Assembly (NCBI RefSeq): GCF_900104265.1
Contig: NZ_FNJJ01000012.1
Span: forward strand, 79,983 to 143,982
DNA from: Ectopseudomonas guguanensis
GTDB lineage: Bacteria; Pseudomonadota; Gammaproteobacteria; Pseudomonadales; Pseudomonadaceae
Length of the DNA: 64,000 nt
Reading direction: 5' to 3'
Shown here: positions 1-7,943 of the stretch, piece after piece
How positions within the stretch are numbered: the first letter of the stretch is position 1
Layout: every line of letters starts with the position of its first letter
Program-made: the position numbers and the translations under genes
Notes under the pieces: generated by a model
Database searches by the model: none
Seen by the model: the letters and a program-made list of their open reading frames with translations, nothing else
What the model was told of the DNA's origin: nothing

Positions 1-1
1 G

Positions 2-343
2 CTGGTGTTGCCGACGGCGGGCACGACAATCCGCAAGCATGCCGACAGCCTGTTCGTGCAGTGTGGTGTGACGCCCTCGCGGCAGCGTCTGGAAACCCTG
101 TCACCGGCCTTGAGCCGACGCTACGTGCTGTGCAGCGATGCGTTGTGGGTGGCGCCGCAGGATGCGGTCTGCCTCGATGTGCAGCGTGGCGAGCTGATCG
201 AACTGCAGTTGCATGTACGCGAGCCGGGTGGTTCGGTGGGTATCTGTCGCAATGGCGCGCTCGGCTTGCCGCTGGCCGCCGAGCGCTTCTGCGAGGCACT
301 GCGTGAGGTGGCCCACGGCTACCGCGAGGGCGTTTTTCCATAA
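2..343 (+). CDS. pcaQ: PcaQ, LysR-family activator of the pca genes (C-terminal part)
   Basis: Only the C-terminal ~113 residues are inside the window; the reading frame is open from the left edge and stops with TAA at 341-343. The sequence resembles the effector-binding domain of LysR-type regulators of protocatechuate genes, and it lies directly upstream of pcaHG in the same orientation, the order pcaQ-pcaH-pcaG known from P. aeruginosa. PcaQ-type proteins activate protocatechuate genes in response to a pathway intermediate (family knowledge). The DNA-binding half is outside the window, so the name rests on the C-terminal sequence plus context. The stop codon lies inside a PcaQ-type operator. 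Confidence 0.8.
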   Translation: MVLPTAGTTIRKHADSLFVQCGVTPSRQRLETLSPALSRRYVLCSDALWVAPQDAVCLDVQRGELIELQLHVREPGGSVGICRNGALGLPLAAERFCEALREVAHGYREGVFP

Positions 344-355
344 CCATTTGGTTAT
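340..355 (+). promoter_or_regulatory. PcaQ-type operator upstream of pcaH
   Basis: ATAACCATTTGGTTAT fits the PcaQ motif described in rhizobia (ATAACC-N4-GGTTAA) except for the last base, and is an inverted repeat. It overlaps the TAA stop of pcaQ and ends about 110 bp upstream of pcaH, consistent with LysR-type activation of pcaHG. Binding is inferred from the motif and the adjacent regulator. Confidence 0.7.
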
Positions 356-466
356 GTTTGAGAGGCGTCTTTTCAATTTTCAGCGGGCGCGCTTTGGCCG
401 AGACTGCGGCCACTTCCCGGACGACATCCCGGGTCGACTCCACAATACCCACAACAGGAGTGCACC

Positions 467-1186
467 ATGCCTGCCGAGGACAACCGTCGCTTTGCCATGC
501 GCGACCGCAACTGGCATCCGAAAGCTTTCACCCCCGACTACAAGACTTCCATCGCCCGCTCGCCGCGTCAGGCGCTGGTGAGCATCCCGCAGTCGATTTC
601 CGAAACCACCGGCCCGGACTTCTCGCACCTGAAGTTCGGCGAGCACGACAACGACCTGCTGCTCAACTTCAACAACGGCGGCCTGCCCGTTGGTGAGCGC
701 ATCATCGTTTCCGGTCGGGTCATGGATCAGTACGGCAAGCCGATCCCGCATACCCTGGTGGAAATGTGGCAGGCCAACGCCGGTGGCCGTTACCGTCACA
801 AGAACGACCGCTACCTGGCGCCGCTCGATCCCAACTTCGGTGGTGTCGGCCGTGCCCTGACCGACAGCGAAGGTCGCTATATCTTCCGCACCATCAAGCC
901 CGGCCCCTATCCGTGGCGCAACGGGCCGAACGACTGGCGTCCGGCGCACATCCACTTTTCCATCAGTGGTCCGTCGATCTCCACGCGCCTGATCACCCAG
1001 CTGTACTTCGAAGGTGACCCGCTGATCCCGCTGTGCCCGATCGTCAAGTCCATCGCCAACCCGGACGCCGTGCAGACGCTGATCGCCAAGCTGGATATGA
1101 GCACGGCCAATCCGATGGATTGCCTGGCCTATCGCTTCGACATCGTGCTGCGTGGCCAGCGGAAAACCCATTTCGAGAACAAATAA
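467..1186 (+). CDS. pcaH: Protocatechuate 3,4-dioxygenase beta subunit
   Basis: This is the beta chain of the non-haem Fe(III) intradiol dioxygenase that opens protocatechuate to 3-carboxy-cis,cis-muconate in the cytoplasm. The 239-residue length is typical. The four iron ligands are visible as Tyr109, Tyr148, His161 and His163 (GGRYR, GPYPW and AHIHF contexts), matching Tyr408/Tyr447/His460/His462 of the P. putida enzyme. The ATG follows an ACAGGAG Shine-Dalgarno. pcaG begins about 12 bp after the stop, so the two subunits are co-transcribed. A PcaQ-type operator lies upstream. Confidence 0.97.
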   Translation: MPAEDNRRFAMRDRNWHPKAFTPDYKTSIARSPRQALVSIPQSISETTGPDFSHLKFGEHDNDLLLNFNNGGLPVGERIIVSGRVMDQYGKPIPHTLVEMWQANAGGRYRHKNDRYLAPLDPNFGGVGRALTDSEGRYIFRTIKPGPYPWRNGPNDWRPAHIHFSISGPSISTRLITQLYFEGDPLIPLCPIVKSIANPDAVQTLIAKLDMSTANPMDCLAYRFDIVLRGQRKTHFENK

Positions 1187-1198
1187 GGAGGGATGACC

Positions 1199-1807
1199 AT
1201 GCCTGTTGAATTGCTGCCGGAAACCCCTTCGCAAACCGCCGGCCCCTACGTGCATATCGGCCTGGCCCTGGCTGCGGCCGGCAACCCGACCCGCGAGCAG
1301 GAAATCTGGAACCAGATGGCCAAGCCCGGCGCGCCGGGTGAGCACATCGTCCTGGTTGGCCACGTCTACGACGGCAATGGCCACCTGGTGCGCGATGCCT
1401 TCCTCGAACTGTGGCAGGCCGACCATCAGGGCAACTACGACGAGGATTACGACCAGAGCAAGGCCTTCAATGGTTTTGCTCGTACCGCCACCACCTTCGA
1501 TGCTGGTAGCGAGTGGTTCGCCTACACGGTCAAGCCGGGCGTGGTGAAAAACGCCGCCGGTGTGCCGATGGCGCCGCACGTCAACGTCGCGCTGTTCGCT
1601 CGTGGCATCAACATCCACCTGAACACCCGCCTGTATTTCGAGGACGAAGCCGAGGCCAACGCCAAGGATCCCGTGCTCAATCTGATCGAGCAGCCGCAGC
1701 GCCGCGAGACGCTGATCGCCAAGCGTTGCGAAGTCGATGGCAAGCCGGCCTATCGCTTCGACATCCATATCCAGGGTGAGGGAGAGACGGTCTTCTTTGA
1801 CTTCTGA
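1199..1807 (+). CDS. pcaG: Protocatechuate 3,4-dioxygenase alpha subunit
   Basis: This is the alpha subunit that pairs with PcaH; it has the same beta-barrel fold but carries no iron ligands. Two in-frame ATGs exist, at 1193 and 1199. The strong AAGGAGG at 1185-1191 is only 1 nt from the first but 7 nt from the second, and the second gives the family N-terminus MPVELLPETPSQTAGPY, so 1199 is chosen (202 aa). The C-terminus ends in the usual GETVFFDF. The next gene appears to overlap its last codons. Confidence 0.96.
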   Translation: MPVELLPETPSQTAGPYVHIGLALAAAGNPTREQEIWNQMAKPGAPGEHIVLVGHVYDGNGHLVRDAFLELWQADHQGNYDEDYDQSKAFNGFARTATTFDAGSEWFAYTVKPGVVKNAAGVPMAPHVNVALFARGINIHLNTRLYFEDEAEANAKDPVLNLIEQPQRRETLIAKRCEVDGKPAYRFDIHIQGEGETVFFDF

Positions 1808-2807
1808 GTTGTACGCCCAGGCCGTGCACCTCATCGAGGCGCGCGGCCTGCATCTGGATGACGCCCAGCAGCGCATGCTTGCCCGCCTGGCCGATTGGCT
1901 GCAGGCGCGCTTGCGGCCGTCCGCCTGGTGGCGGCGAGTGGCGGCTGGCGCTTACCTCTGGGGTGGCGTCGGGCGTGGCAAGAGCCTGCTGTTGGCGGCG
2001 CTGTTCGAGGCCGCTCCGTTGGCCAACAAGCGTCGCGTGCATGTGCACGCCCTGCTGCAGGAAGTGCAGCAACGCATGCTGACCCATGCCGGGCAGGCCG
2101 ACCCGCTGCTGCGGGTGGCCGATGAGTTGGCCGGCGAAGCGCGCCTGCTCTACCTCGACGAATTTCATGTGCACGACATCGGTGATGCGATCCTGCTTGG
2201 ACGCCTCTTGCAACCCTTGATCGCGCGCGGCTGCATCCTGCTGTTCAGCTCCAACTACGCCCCTGCGCAGCTCTGCCCCAATCCGCTGTATCACAGCCGA
2301 TTCAAACCCTTCGCCGCGCTGTTGGAAAAACGCTGCCTGGTGCTGGAAATGGATGCCGGCCCCGATTATCGCGCGGCCAGCAAGCAACATTGGGGGCTCT
2401 ATCTGCAGGCGCCGACGAGCCGCCTACGGGATCGTCTGGGCCACCTGCCGGCTACCGCGCAGCTGTCTCTGGCGCGCCGTCGGCTGACACTGCGCGGCAT
2501 GGACTCTCGTACCCTGTGGCTGGACTTCGCCGCGCTGTGCCAGCAACCCCTGGCCAGCAGTGACTACCTGCAGTTGTGCCAGCGTTTCGCCCATATCGTC
2601 CTCAGCGAGGTGCCGGCGTTGTCGCGTTGCTCGCTGGACGAACAGCAGCGTCTGGTCAATTTCGTCGATATCGCCTACGACAGCGGCCGCGAGCTGTGGC
2701 TGCACAGTACCCACGGGCTGGACGCGCTGTGTGCCGGCGTAGGGCATGGCGACTTTCTGCGCACCCGCAGTCGCCTGGCGCAGTTGCGCCTCGAGTGCGC
2801 TGCATGA
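1797..2807 (+). CDS. ZapE/AFG1-family ATPase (paralogue within the pca cluster)
   Basis: The protein is an AAA-like P-loop ATPase of the AFG1/ZapE family, with Walker A GGVGRGKS near residue 60, a Walker B-like LLYLDEFHV and the sensor-like LLFSSNYAP. Family members act in cell division (E. coli ZapE) or mitochondrial quality control (AFG1); the role here is unknown. No ATG fits: homology begins near codon LTSELY, which gives a TTG start at 1797 with GAGGGAGAG about 10 nt upstream, overlapping the end of pcaG. A second TTG lies at 1809. At ~336 residues it is somewhat short for ZapE, and its position inside a pca cluster suggests a paralogue. Confidence 0.75.
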   Translation: MTSELYAQAVHLIEARGLHLDDAQQRMLARLADWLQARLRPSAWWRRVAAGAYLWGGVGRGKSLLLAALFEAAPLANKRRVHVHALLQEVQQRMLTHAGQADPLLRVADELAGEARLLYLDEFHVHDIGDAILLGRLLQPLIARGCILLFSSNYAPAQLCPNPLYHSRFKPFAALLEKRCLVLEMDAGPDYRAASKQHWGLYLQAPTSRLRDRLGHLPATAQLSLARRRLTLRGMDSRTLWLDFAALCQQPLASSDYLQLCQRFAHIVLSEVPALSRCSLDEQQRLVNFVDIAYDSGRELWLHSTHGLDALCAGVGHGDFLRTRSRLAQLRLECAA

Positions 2808-2841
2808 CACCTTCCGGTCTTTCCCGATACGAGCCCCTGGC

Positions 2842-3789
2842 ATGCTGGCTGTACTGAGCATCACCGCCCCGATCTTCATCATCATCGGCCTGGGCTTTCT
2901 GTCCGCCCGCATTGGCCTGGTCAACCGCGAGCAGGCCCGTGGCATGGGCACCTTCGTCATCCACTTCGCGTTGCCCTCGCTGGTGTTCAAGGCGTTGGCC
3001 GAGCGTAGCCTGGGTGAGGTGCTCAACTGGCCTTATCTGGCTGCTTATGCCCTGGCCTCGCTGAGCCTGTTCGGCTTCGGCCTGCTGCTGGCGCGGCGCT
3101 GGCGTGGGCAGGGCCTGTCGTCTAGCGCGATTCTGGCCATGGGCATGTCGGTGTCCAACAGCGCCTTCATCGGCTACCCCATCGCGGTCATGGTCACCGG
3201 CCCCACGGCCGCATTGGCCATGGCGCTGGGCATGTTGGTGGAGAACCTGCTGATGATTCCGCTGGCTCTGGCCATGGCTGAGGCCGGGCAGCAGCAGGGC
3301 AGGGGGCTGGCCGTGCTGCGTGAAACCGCCAGCAGGCTGCTGCGCAACCCGATGATCATCGCGATCGTGCTGGGCCTTGCGGTATCGCTGCTGGAGTTGC
3401 GTTTGCCGGTGGTTGCGTCGCGGGTGATCGAGATGCTCGCTGGCGCGACGGCGCCGGTGGCGTTGTTCGTTATCGGCGCGGCGCTCAATGGGCTCAAGGT
3501 CGGTGGTACGGCCGCCGATGTGGCGCAGACCTCCATTGGCAAGCTGCTGCTGCACCCGTTGCTGATGTTCGCCGCGTTGTGGCTGATGCCGGGTGTCGAT
3601 TCGACACTGATGGTGACCGGCGTGCTGTTCGCCTGCGCGCCGATGATGAGCGTGTTCCCCATCCTCGGCCAGCGCTTCGGCCTCGAGGAACGCTGTGCTG
3701 CTGCCCTGGTGGTCTGCACCGTGCTGGCGTTCTTCAGCGTCAGCGTAGTGCTCGCGCTGCTGCGCTGGCAGGGGTTATTGCCAGGCTGA
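2842..3789 (+). CDS. AEC-family (auxin efflux carrier-like) permease
   Basis: This 315-residue inner-membrane protein consists almost entirely of hydrophobic segments, about ten helices in two halves, beginning MLAVLSITAPIFIIIGLGFL. That is typical of the AEC family, whose members move organic acids such as malonate or malate. It lies 34 bp after the ZapE-like gene and before pcaR, so an aromatic or dicarboxylic acid is a possible substrate, but nothing in the sequence fixes it. ATG 2842 is preferred because the upstream in-frame ATG lies inside the preceding gene. Confidence 0.85.
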   Translation: MLAVLSITAPIFIIIGLGFLSARIGLVNREQARGMGTFVIHFALPSLVFKALAERSLGEVLNWPYLAAYALASLSLFGFGLLLARRWRGQGLSSSAILAMGMSVSNSAFIGYPIAVMVTGPTAALAMALGMLVENLLMIPLALAMAEAGQQQGRGLAVLRETASRLLRNPMIIAIVLGLAVSLLELRLPVVASRVIEMLAGATAPVALFVIGAALNGLKVGGTAADVAQTSIGKLLLHPLLMFAALWLMPGVDSTLMVTGVLFACAPMMSVFPILGQRFGLEERCAAALVVCTVLAFFSVSVVLALLRWQGLLPG

Positions 3790-3793
3790 AGCT

Positions 3794-3868
3794 TGTAGGA
3801 GGCGCTTCAGCGGTGAGCTTCTGAAGCCAATTCGAATCTACGGCAGTCGCGGCTGAAGCCCTCCCAAG
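3794..3868. repeat. Degenerate REP-like palindrome
   Basis: GTAGGAGGCGCTTCAGCGG at the left and a CGGCTGAAGCCCTCC arm at the right match the GTAGGAGCGGCTTCAGCC REP family seen elsewhere in the window, with several mismatches. It lies between the AEC permease gene and the pcaR promoter. Confidence 0.5.
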
Positions 3869-3906
3869 GGCCACTTGATTCGCCTATTTACGATAACCGC
3901 ACGATG

Positions 3907-3921
3907 GTTCGATAATCGCCA
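3907..3921 (+). promoter_or_regulatory. PcaR-type box upstream of pcaR
   Basis: GTTCGATAATCGCCA closely matches the P. putida PcaR site GTTCGATAATCGCAC. A weaker half-copy, CGATAACCGCAC, lies just upstream at about 3891-3902. The pair is about 30-60 bp before the pcaR start, which suggests autoregulation. Confidence 0.7.
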
Positions 3922-3950
3922 GGCGCTGTCTGCCCAGCCTCGGAGGCCCC

Positions 3951-4796
3951 ATGAGCGAAACCCGTCCGCCCCTTGCCAGCCTTGCGCCGCCGCCCTATGT
4001 GTCGCCGGCCAAGCGCATCGAAGAGTTCGCTGGTGACCCCAACTTCATGACCTCCCTAGCCCGAGGCCTGGCGGTGATCAATGCCTTTCAGGAGCGCAAG
4101 CGCCACCTGACCATCGCGCAGATCAGCCACCGTACCGAGATTCCCCGCGCTGCCGTGCGCCGCTGTCTCTATACGCTGATGAAGCTGGGCTACGTCACCA
4201 CCGACGGGCGCACCTACTCGCTGCTGCCCAAGGTGCTGACGCTGGGCCACGCCTACCTGTCTTCGACACCGCTGGCGGTGTCCGCGCAGCCCTTTCTCGA
4301 TCGCCTCAGCGAGCAACTGCACGAGGCCTGCAACCTGGCCACACTGGAGGGGGAGCAGGTGCTCTACCTGGCGCGCTCGGCGATTCCGCAGCGGCTGATC
4401 TCGGTGGATCTGAGCGTCGGCAGCCGCCTGCCGGCCTACTGCACCTCCATGGGCCGCATCCTCCTTGCTGCGCTGGACGATGACCAGTTGCAGGACTACC
4501 TCGCCCACGCCGAGCTGCTGCCCAAGACCAGCCGCACTCTGCACACTCCGGAGGCACTGTGGGAATGCCTGCAGCGCGTGCGCCATCAGGGCTGGTGCGT
4601 GGTCGATCAGGAGCTGGAGCAGGGCCTGCGTTCGCTGGCCGTACCGGTCTACGACTCGGCCGGCCATGTGCTGGCGGCGATGAACATCAGCACCCACGCC
4701 AGCCGCGTACCCGTCTCCGAGCTGGAGAAGCGCTTCCTGCCGCTGATGCTCAGCGCCAGCCGCGAGTTGAGCAGCCAGCTGTTCCGGCCAGCCTGA
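3951..4796 (+). CDS. pcaR: PcaR, IclR-family regulator of the pca regulon
   Basis: This 281-residue IclR-type regulator has an N-terminal winged helix-turn-helix (about residues 30-95, FMTSLARGLAVINAF through YTLMKLGYV) and a C-terminal effector domain containing the family CTSMGRILLA segment. PcaR responds to beta-ketoadipate and activates pcaIJ, pcaF and pcaBDC in P. putida (established). PcaR-type boxes lie upstream of this gene and of pcaI. It is followed directly by the pcaIJF-pcaBDC genes in the same direction. Confidence 0.95.
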   Translation: MSETRPPLASLAPPPYVSPAKRIEEFAGDPNFMTSLARGLAVINAFQERKRHLTIAQISHRTEIPRAAVRRCLYTLMKLGYVTTDGRTYSLLPKVLTLGHAYLSSTPLAVSAQPFLDRLSEQLHEACNLATLEGEQVLYLARSAIPQRLISVDLSVGSRLPAYCTSMGRILLAALDDDQLQDYLAHAELLPKTSRTLHTPEALWECLQRVRHQGWCVVDQELEQGLRSLAVPVYDSAGHVLAAMNISTHASRVPVSELEKRFLPLMLSASRELSSQLFRPA

Positions 4797-4807
4797 AAAT
4801 GGAAGTC

Positions 4808-4840
4808 GTTCGATAATCGCCCCGTATGGCGATTATCGGA
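4808..4840 (+). promoter_or_regulatory. Paired inverted PcaR-type boxes upstream of pcaI
   Basis: GTTCGATAATCGCCC at 4808-4822 is followed by GGCGATTATCGG at 4829-4840, its inverted complement. Two CGATAATCGCC arms thus face each other across 6 bp. The dyad lies 70-100 bp upstream of pcaI and is the expected control site for pcaIJF. Confidence 0.7.
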
Positions 4841-4908
4841 TTGTTCTCGTTCAGGCCGTTTTTTAAGGTGGCAGTCACCCGGTAACTGCCACCTACGAGA
4901 ACACCAAG

Positions 4909-5760
4909 ATGGCCGACATTATCACGCTGCGCGACGCCATTGCGCGCCATGTCTACGACGGCGATTGCATCGCCCTCGAAGGCTTCACTCACCTGATTCC
5001 CACTGCCGCTGCCCACGAGATCATCCGCCAGGGCAAGAAAGACCTGCATCTGGTGCGCATGACCCCGGATCTGGTCTACGACCTGCTGATTGGTGCCGGT
5101 TGCGCGCGCAAGTTGACCTTCTCCTGGGGCGGTAACCCCGGTGTCGGTTCGCTGCATCGCCTGCGCGACGCGGTCGAGAAGCACTGGCCGCAAAAGCTGG
5201 AGATCAGCGAGCACAGCCACGCCGCCATGGCCAACGCCTACGTGGCCGGTGCCTCCAACCTGCCATTCGCCGTGCTGCGCGGCTATCAGGGTTCCGACCT
5301 GGTCAAGGTCAACCCGGACATCAAGTTCATCGAGTGCCCGTTCACCGGCGAGAAGCTGGCGGCGATCCCCAGCGTACGCCCGGACGTCACCGTGATCCAC
5401 GCGCAGAAGGCCGACCGCAAGGGCAACGTGCTGATTCAGGGCATCCTCGGCGTGCAGAAGGAAGCCGCCCTGGCTGCCAAGCGCTGCATCGTCACCGTCG
5501 AGGAAATCGTCGACGACCTGCAGGCGCCGATGAACGCCTGCGTGCTGCCGACCTGGGCCATCAGCGCCGTTTGCGTGGTGCCCGGCGGTGCCCATCCGTC
5601 CTACGCCCACGGCTACTACGAGCGCGACAACCGCTTCTACCAGGCCTGGGATCCGATTGCCCGTGACCGCGACACCTTCACCGCCTGGATCGATGAGTAC
5701 ATCCGTGGCACCGAGGATTTTGCGCAGTACCAGGCGAAAGTGAATGGGGAGGCCAAGTGA
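4909..5760 (+). CDS. pcaI: 3-oxoadipate CoA-transferase subunit A
   Basis: This is the alpha subunit of the enzyme that transfers CoA from succinyl-CoA to beta-ketoadipate. The 283-residue protein begins MADIITLRDAIARHVYDGDCIALEGFTH, typical of CoA-transferase family I subunit A, with the glycine-rich SWGGNPGVGS region in the middle. Its TGA overlaps the pcaJ start (ATGA), indicating translational coupling. A dyad of PcaR-type boxes lies upstream. Confidence 0.95.
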   Translation: MADIITLRDAIARHVYDGDCIALEGFTHLIPTAAAHEIIRQGKKDLHLVRMTPDLVYDLLIGAGCARKLTFSWGGNPGVGSLHRLRDAVEKHWPQKLEISEHSHAAMANAYVAGASNLPFAVLRGYQGSDLVKVNPDIKFIECPFTGEKLAAIPSVRPDVTVIHAQKADRKGNVLIQGILGVQKEAALAAKRCIVTVEEIVDDLQAPMNACVLPTWAISAVCVVPGGAHPSYAHGYYERDNRFYQAWDPIARDRDTFTAWIDEYIRGTEDFAQYQAKVNGEAK

Positions 5761-6542
5761 TGAGCGAGTTCAACACCAATGAAATGATGACCGTGGCCGC
5801 CGCTCGCCGCCTCGGCAATGGCAGCGTGTGCTTCGTCGGCATCGGCCTGCCATCCAAGGCTGCCAACCTGGCGCGCCTGACCCACGCCCCGGAAGTGGTA
5901 CTGATCTACGAATCCGGCCCCATCGGCGCCAAGCCGAGCGTGCTGCCGCTGTCCATCGGTGACGGCGAGCTGGCGGAAACCGCCGACACCGTGGTGCCGA
6001 CCGGCGAAATCTTCCGCTACTGGCTGCAGGGCGGGCGCATCGACGTCGGCTTCCTCGGCGCCGCCCAGGTCGACAAGTACGGCAACATCAACACCACCGT
6101 GATCGGCGACTACCACGCGCCGAAAGTGCGCCTGCCGGGCGCCGGTGGCGCCCCGGAAATCGCCGGTTCGGCGAAAAAGGTGCTGATCATCCTCAAGCAG
6201 GGCCATCGCACCTTCGTCGACAAGCTGGCCTTCATCACCTCGGTCGGTCACGGCGAGGGCGGTGACCATCGCAAGCAGCTAGGCCTGCCGGGCGAAGGCC
6301 CGGTGGCGATCATCACCGACCTGTGCATCATGGAGCCGGAAGCCGGCACCAACGAATTCATCGTCACCTCGCTGCACCCGGGCGTGACCCGCGAGCAGGT
6401 GATCGAGAACACCGGCTGGCATATTCGCTTCGCCGACAACGTGACCACCACCGAGGCGCCGACCGCCACGGAGCTGGCCGCGCTGCGTGATCTGGAAGCG
6501 CGCACTGCCGCCGCCCACGGCCAGGCTGGGGGTGAAGAATGA
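5760..6542 (+). CDS. pcaJ: 3-oxoadipate CoA-transferase subunit B
   Basis: This beta subunit carries the catalytic glutamate that forms the covalent CoA thioester; it is visible as Glu51 in the YESGPIGAK motif. A GTG at 5757 is immediately followed by ATG at 5760. The ATG is chosen because it makes the usual ATGA overlap with pcaI and follows GGGGAGG. The 260-residue length is normal. The stop overlaps pcaF by ATGA, so pcaI, pcaJ and pcaF form a tightly coupled operon. Confidence 0.95.
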   Translation: MSEFNTNEMMTVAAARRLGNGSVCFVGIGLPSKAANLARLTHAPEVVLIYESGPIGAKPSVLPLSIGDGELAETADTVVPTGEIFRYWLQGGRIDVGFLGAAQVDKYGNINTTVIGDYHAPKVRLPGAGGAPEIAGSAKKVLIILKQGHRTFVDKLAFITSVGHGEGGDHRKQLGLPGEGPVAIITDLCIMEPEAGTNEFIVTSLHPGVTREQVIENTGWHIRFADNVTTTEAPTATELAALRDLEARTAAAHGQAGGEE

Positions 6543-7744
6543 GCCGCGACGTATTTATCTGCGACGCCATCCGCACGCCGATTGGCCGCCTCAATGGCGC
6601 GCTGTCGGCGGTGCGCGCCGACGACCTCGCGGCGATTCCGCTCAAGGCGTTGGTCGAGCGTAACCCGCAGGTCGACTGGTCTGCCGTCGATGAAGTGTTC
6701 ATGGGCTGCGCCAACCAGTCCGGCGAGGACAACCGCAACGTCGCCCGCATGGCGCTGCTGCTCGCCGGCCTGCCGGAGACGGTGCCGGGCGTGACCCTCA
6801 ATCGCCTGTGCGCCTCGGGCATGGAGGCGGTGGGCGCTGCCTTCCGCGCCATCGCCACGGGCGAAATGGAGCTGGCCATCGCTGCTGGCGTCGAGTCCAT
6901 GACCCGTGCGCCCTACGTGATGGGCAAGGCCGACAGCGCCTTCGGTCGCGGCCAGAAGCTGGAAGACACCACCCTGGGCTGGCGCTTCGTCAACCCGCTG
7001 ATGAAGGAGCAGTACGGCGTCGACCCGATGCCCGTCACTGGTGACAACGTCGCCGAGGACTACGGCATCAGCCGTGCCGACCAGGATGCCTTCGGCCTGC
7101 GCAGCCAGCAGCGTGCGGCGGCGGCTCAGGAGAGCGGTTACTACGCCGAGGAAATCGTCCCGGTGGTGATCAAGACCAAGAAGGGCGAGATCATCGTCGA
7201 TCGTGACGAACACCCGCGTGCCGACACCACCGCCGAAGGTCTGGCCAAGCTCAAACCGGTCAATGGCGAAGGCAAGACCGTCACCGCCGGCAACGCCTCG
7301 GGCCTCAACGATGGCGCCTCGGCGATGATCCTGGCCTCGGCTGAAGCTGTTAAGAAATACGGCCTCAAACCGCGCGCCAAGGTGCTGGGCATGGCCAGCG
7401 GCGGCGTCGCGCCGCGCATCATGGGCGTCGGCCCGGTGCCGGCGGTGCGCAAGCTGCTGGCGCGGCTGAACCTGAGCATCGAGCAGTTCGACGTGATCGA
7501 GCTGAACGAAGCTTTCGCTGCTCAAGGCCTGGCCGTCACCCGTGATCTCGGACTGCCGGACGACAGTCCCAAGGTCAACCCGAACGGCGGCGCCATAGCC
7601 CTCGGCCACCCGCTGGGTATGAGCGGCAACCGCCTGGTACTCACCGCCGTTCACCATCTGGAGAAGAGCGGCGGCACGCTCGGTCTGGCGACCATGTGTG
7701 TGGGCGTCGGCCAGGGCCTGGCGCTGGCCATCGAGCGGGTGTGA
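6539..7744 (+). CDS. pcaF: 3-oxoadipyl-CoA thiolase
   Basis: This enzyme cleaves beta-ketoadipyl-CoA to acetyl-CoA and succinyl-CoA, the last step of the pathway. The 401-residue thiolase has its nucleophilic cysteine at Cys91 (LNRLCASGMEA), the GGAIALGHPLGMSG histidine motif and the C-terminal MCVGVGQG cysteine motif. A strong relation to beta-ketoadipyl thiolases and coupling to pcaJ support pcaF over a general acetyl-CoA acetyltransferase. A REP palindrome follows the stop. Confidence 0.95.
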   Translation: MSRDVFICDAIRTPIGRLNGALSAVRADDLAAIPLKALVERNPQVDWSAVDEVFMGCANQSGEDNRNVARMALLLAGLPETVPGVTLNRLCASGMEAVGAAFRAIATGEMELAIAAGVESMTRAPYVMGKADSAFGRGQKLEDTTLGWRFVNPLMKEQYGVDPMPVTGDNVAEDYGISRADQDAFGLRSQQRAAAAQESGYYAEEIVPVVIKTKKGEIIVDRDEHPRADTTAEGLAKLKPVNGEGKTVTAGNASGLNDGASAMILASAEAVKKYGLKPRAKVLGMASGGVAPRIMGVGPVPAVRKLLARLNLSIEQFDVIELNEAFAAQGLAVTRDLGLPDDSPKVNPNGGAIALGHPLGMSGNRLVLTAVHHLEKSGGTLGLATMCVGVGQGLALAIERV

Positions 7745-7753
7745 TGGATACCT

Positions 7754-7815
7754 GTAGGGTGGGCTTCAGCCCACCATGTCCACTACGGCTATTGGTGGGC
7801 TAAAGCCCACCCTAC
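7754..7815. repeat. REP palindrome (GTAGGGTGGGC family)
   Basis: GTAGGGTGGGCTTCAGCCCACC on the left and GGTGGGCTAAAGCCCACCCTAC on the right form a long inverted repeat between pcaF and pcaB. It may stabilise or attenuate the mRNA between the two gene groups. Confidence 0.85.
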
Positions 7816-7943
7816 GGCCTGAGTTCATCACGGTGGGCTGAAACGGATCGCCGCCCGGCCCACCTCCCACAGACACCCTCCGTGCGCGGCTCCGCCGGTT
7901 GATGCCACACTAGCCGTACATTTTTCCCAGGAGCGTTGCGCGC

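Noticed and set aside
380..1876. 498-codon minus-strand open frame over pcaHG
   Set aside because: Antisense shadow of high-GC coding DNA; no domain, and pcaH and pcaG are unmistakable on the other strand.
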